In this document: positions 8,552 through 9,509 of the stretch, piece by piece
Position numbering within the stretch: the first letter of the stretch is position 1
How the letters are laid out: each line of letters begins with the position of its first letter
From: an uncultured Roseburia sp.
GTDB taxonomy: Bacteria > Bacillota > Clostridia > Lachnospirales > Lachnospiraceae
Length of the DNA: 9,509 nt
Reading direction: 5' to 3'
Assembly (NCBI GenBank): GCA_900756925.1
Contig: CAAELX010000001.1
Span: 1-9,509, forward strand
The notes under the pieces: model-generated
Database searches by the model: none
What the model saw: the letters and a program-made list of their open reading frames with translations, nothing else
What the model was told of the DNA's origin: nothing
Position numbers and translations under genes: made by a program

Positions 8552-9349
8552 ATGGCATATAAAAAAGAATGGAAGCCGCAAAAGAAGAAAGGAATCACGA
8601 AGGAAATGAAAATATGCCTGATTCTTGCAGTTGTTTTTTTCTTATATGGAGTGACCATAAAAGTTTTGGCACCAGGTGGAACCGGATTTTTTATGGTATG
8701 GATTTTGATGGCGGCAATCGTTACAGTGGCAGGTGTCTTTTTTCAAAAAGGAATTTTCAAACTGATATCAACGCCAGTTAAGATCGTGGGGATTGCGGTA
8801 TGCGTGGTCATTTTCTGCTCCTTCCTGTTGATAGAAGGGCTGATCATCGGGCAGATGTCCATGCCTGGAAGAGACGGATTAGACTATGTGATCGTGCTTG
8901 GGGCACAGGTACATAAAGATCGTCCGAGTGTTGTCTTAAAATACCGTCTTGACCGGGCAGCAGAGTATCTGTGGGACAATCCGGAAACAATTTGTATCGT
9001 ATCCGGCGGGCAGGGAAACAACGAGCCGTATGCGGAGGCATATGGAATGCAGCAATATTTATTGCAGCAGGGAATTGATGCAGACCGGATTATGATCGAA
9101 GATCAGTCGAAGACAACAGCAGAAAATATGCGTTTCAGTAAAAAGAGGATACCGGAATCAGCTTCAGTTGGAATTATTACCAATGATTTCCATATGTTCC
9201 GGGCATTGCAAATTGCAAAGAACGAAGGTTATAAGACCGGCAAGATCTGTGGTATTACCGCAGGATCAACAAGATTCTTTCTGCCCAATAACATGCTGCG
9301 GGAATATTTGGCAGAAATAAAGTTTCTGCTAAAGAAGGTTGTGGCATAA
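8552..9349 (+). CDS. YdcF/SanA-like membrane protein with DUF218 domain
   Basis: 265 aa. A lysine-rich N-terminus is followed by three hydrophobic segments (about 20-39, 44-64 and 76-100) and then a DUF218 domain, probably outside the membrane given the even/odd segment count. DUF218 hallmarks visible are DYVIVLGAQV (111-120), SGGQGNNEPYAEA (151-163), the acidic-plus-TTAEN stretch (184-192), and TNDFHMFRA (210-218) with H214 and R217. Relatives such as E. coli SanA and ElyC affect envelope integrity and lipid-carrier recycling, but the chemistry is not settled. The gene begins 3 nt after the methyltransferase stop, with GGAAAGGAA (about 8534-8542) as ribosome binding site. No clear terminator follows. 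Confidence 0.9.
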   Translation: MAYKKEWKPQKKKGITKEMKICLILAVVFFLYGVTIKVLAPGGTGFFMVWILMAAIVTVAGVFFQKGIFKLISTPVKIVGIAVCVVIFCSFLLIEGLIIGQMSMPGRDGLDYVIVLGAQVHKDRPSVVLKYRLDRAAEYLWDNPETICIVSGGQGNNEPYAEAYGMQQYLLQQGIDADRIMIEDQSKTTAENMRFSKKRIPESASVGIITNDFHMFRALQIAKNEGYKTGKICGITAGSTRFFLPNNMLREYLAEIKFLLKKVVA

Positions 9350-9365
9350 ATTCGGCAGCAGGTGA

Positions 9366-9479
9366 CTTAAGCCATGTTTTTCAAAACGTTTGTTAGATGG
9401 CCGTGGTATGATACATTCCTTGTCTCATCCTTTGGCAAGCGGAGTATACGCTGCAGGACAGATTGCTTCTAAATTATAA
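9366..9479 (+). other. Short open frame, possible gene remnant (doubtful)
   Basis: After ydcF there is an open frame of 37 codons ending at TAA 9477-9479. Its last part, starting at ATG 9408, reads MIHSLSHPLASGVYAAGQIA and looks like a plausible protein C-terminus. There is no ribosome binding site in front of ATG 9408 and no long upstream frame. An alternative ORF of 32 codons starts at ATG 9374 in another frame. It could be the decayed tail of an oxidoreductase-like gene or simply chance. The rest of 9350-9509 shows no terminator or recognisable RNA structure. Confidence 0.15.
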
Positions 9480-9509
9480 ATAAAGGCAGGTTTAAGTACT
9501 TTGAAAAAT

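Noticed and set aside
8012..8581. Minus-strand frame of 189 codons over the RNA methyltransferase gene
   Set aside because: It is a shadow of a well-conserved plus-strand gene, rich in Cys, His and Arg, with no matching motifs.

Overview
The window looks like chromosomal DNA from a Gram-positive gut Firmicute, most likely a member of the Lachnospiraceae (Clostridia). The reasons are strong AGGAGG-type ribosome binding sites, sigma-A-type promoters, the DinB subfamily with an N-terminal HIDVNSAF motif, an NAD-dependent LigA, a MetA with the acetyl-CoA-type residue, and the gene mix rluF-ligA-metA-RNA methyltransferase-ydcF. The organism is inferred from protein style; no rRNA is present.

Left part (1-1615): a dinB gene for a Y-family DNA polymerase IV lies on the minus strand and ends in a terminator hairpin that overlaps its stop codon. 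It is bracketed by two copies of a palindromic repeat in opposite orientation: 1-90 (cut by the window edge) and 1423-1614 (a complete unit with 9-bp terminal inverted repeats and a perfect 14-bp central hairpin). dinB and its terminator nearly fill the space between the copies, and dinB appears more GC-rich than the genes to its right. This repeat-bracketed dinB, just downstream of the 3' end of a tRNA gene, is the most unusual part of the window.

Middle (1628-3302): a minus-strand tRNA-Arg(CCG) with its own promoter and terminator is divergent from a plus-strand gene for a membrane-anchored protein with an NTF2-like middle region and two C-terminal SH3b domains. That gene has a strong promoter (TTGACA-17-TATGAT) and a clear terminator, so it is probably a single-gene unit.

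Right part (3303-9349): six co-directional plus-strand genes form a probable housekeeping operon or set of linked units. They are rluF (23S rRNA pseudouridine synthase), ligA (4-nt ATGA overlap), metA (homoserine O-acyltransferase, predicted acetyl-CoA-specific), a small conserved protein of unknown function, a TrmH/SpoU-family RNA 2'-O-methyltransferase (13-nt overlap) and a YdcF/DUF218 membrane protein (3-nt gap). Themes are RNA modification, replication/repair and methionine biosynthesis, with no obvious single pathway. The last 160 bases hold only a doubtful short reading frame.

No CRISPR array, transposase, integrase, defence system or riboswitch was recognised.
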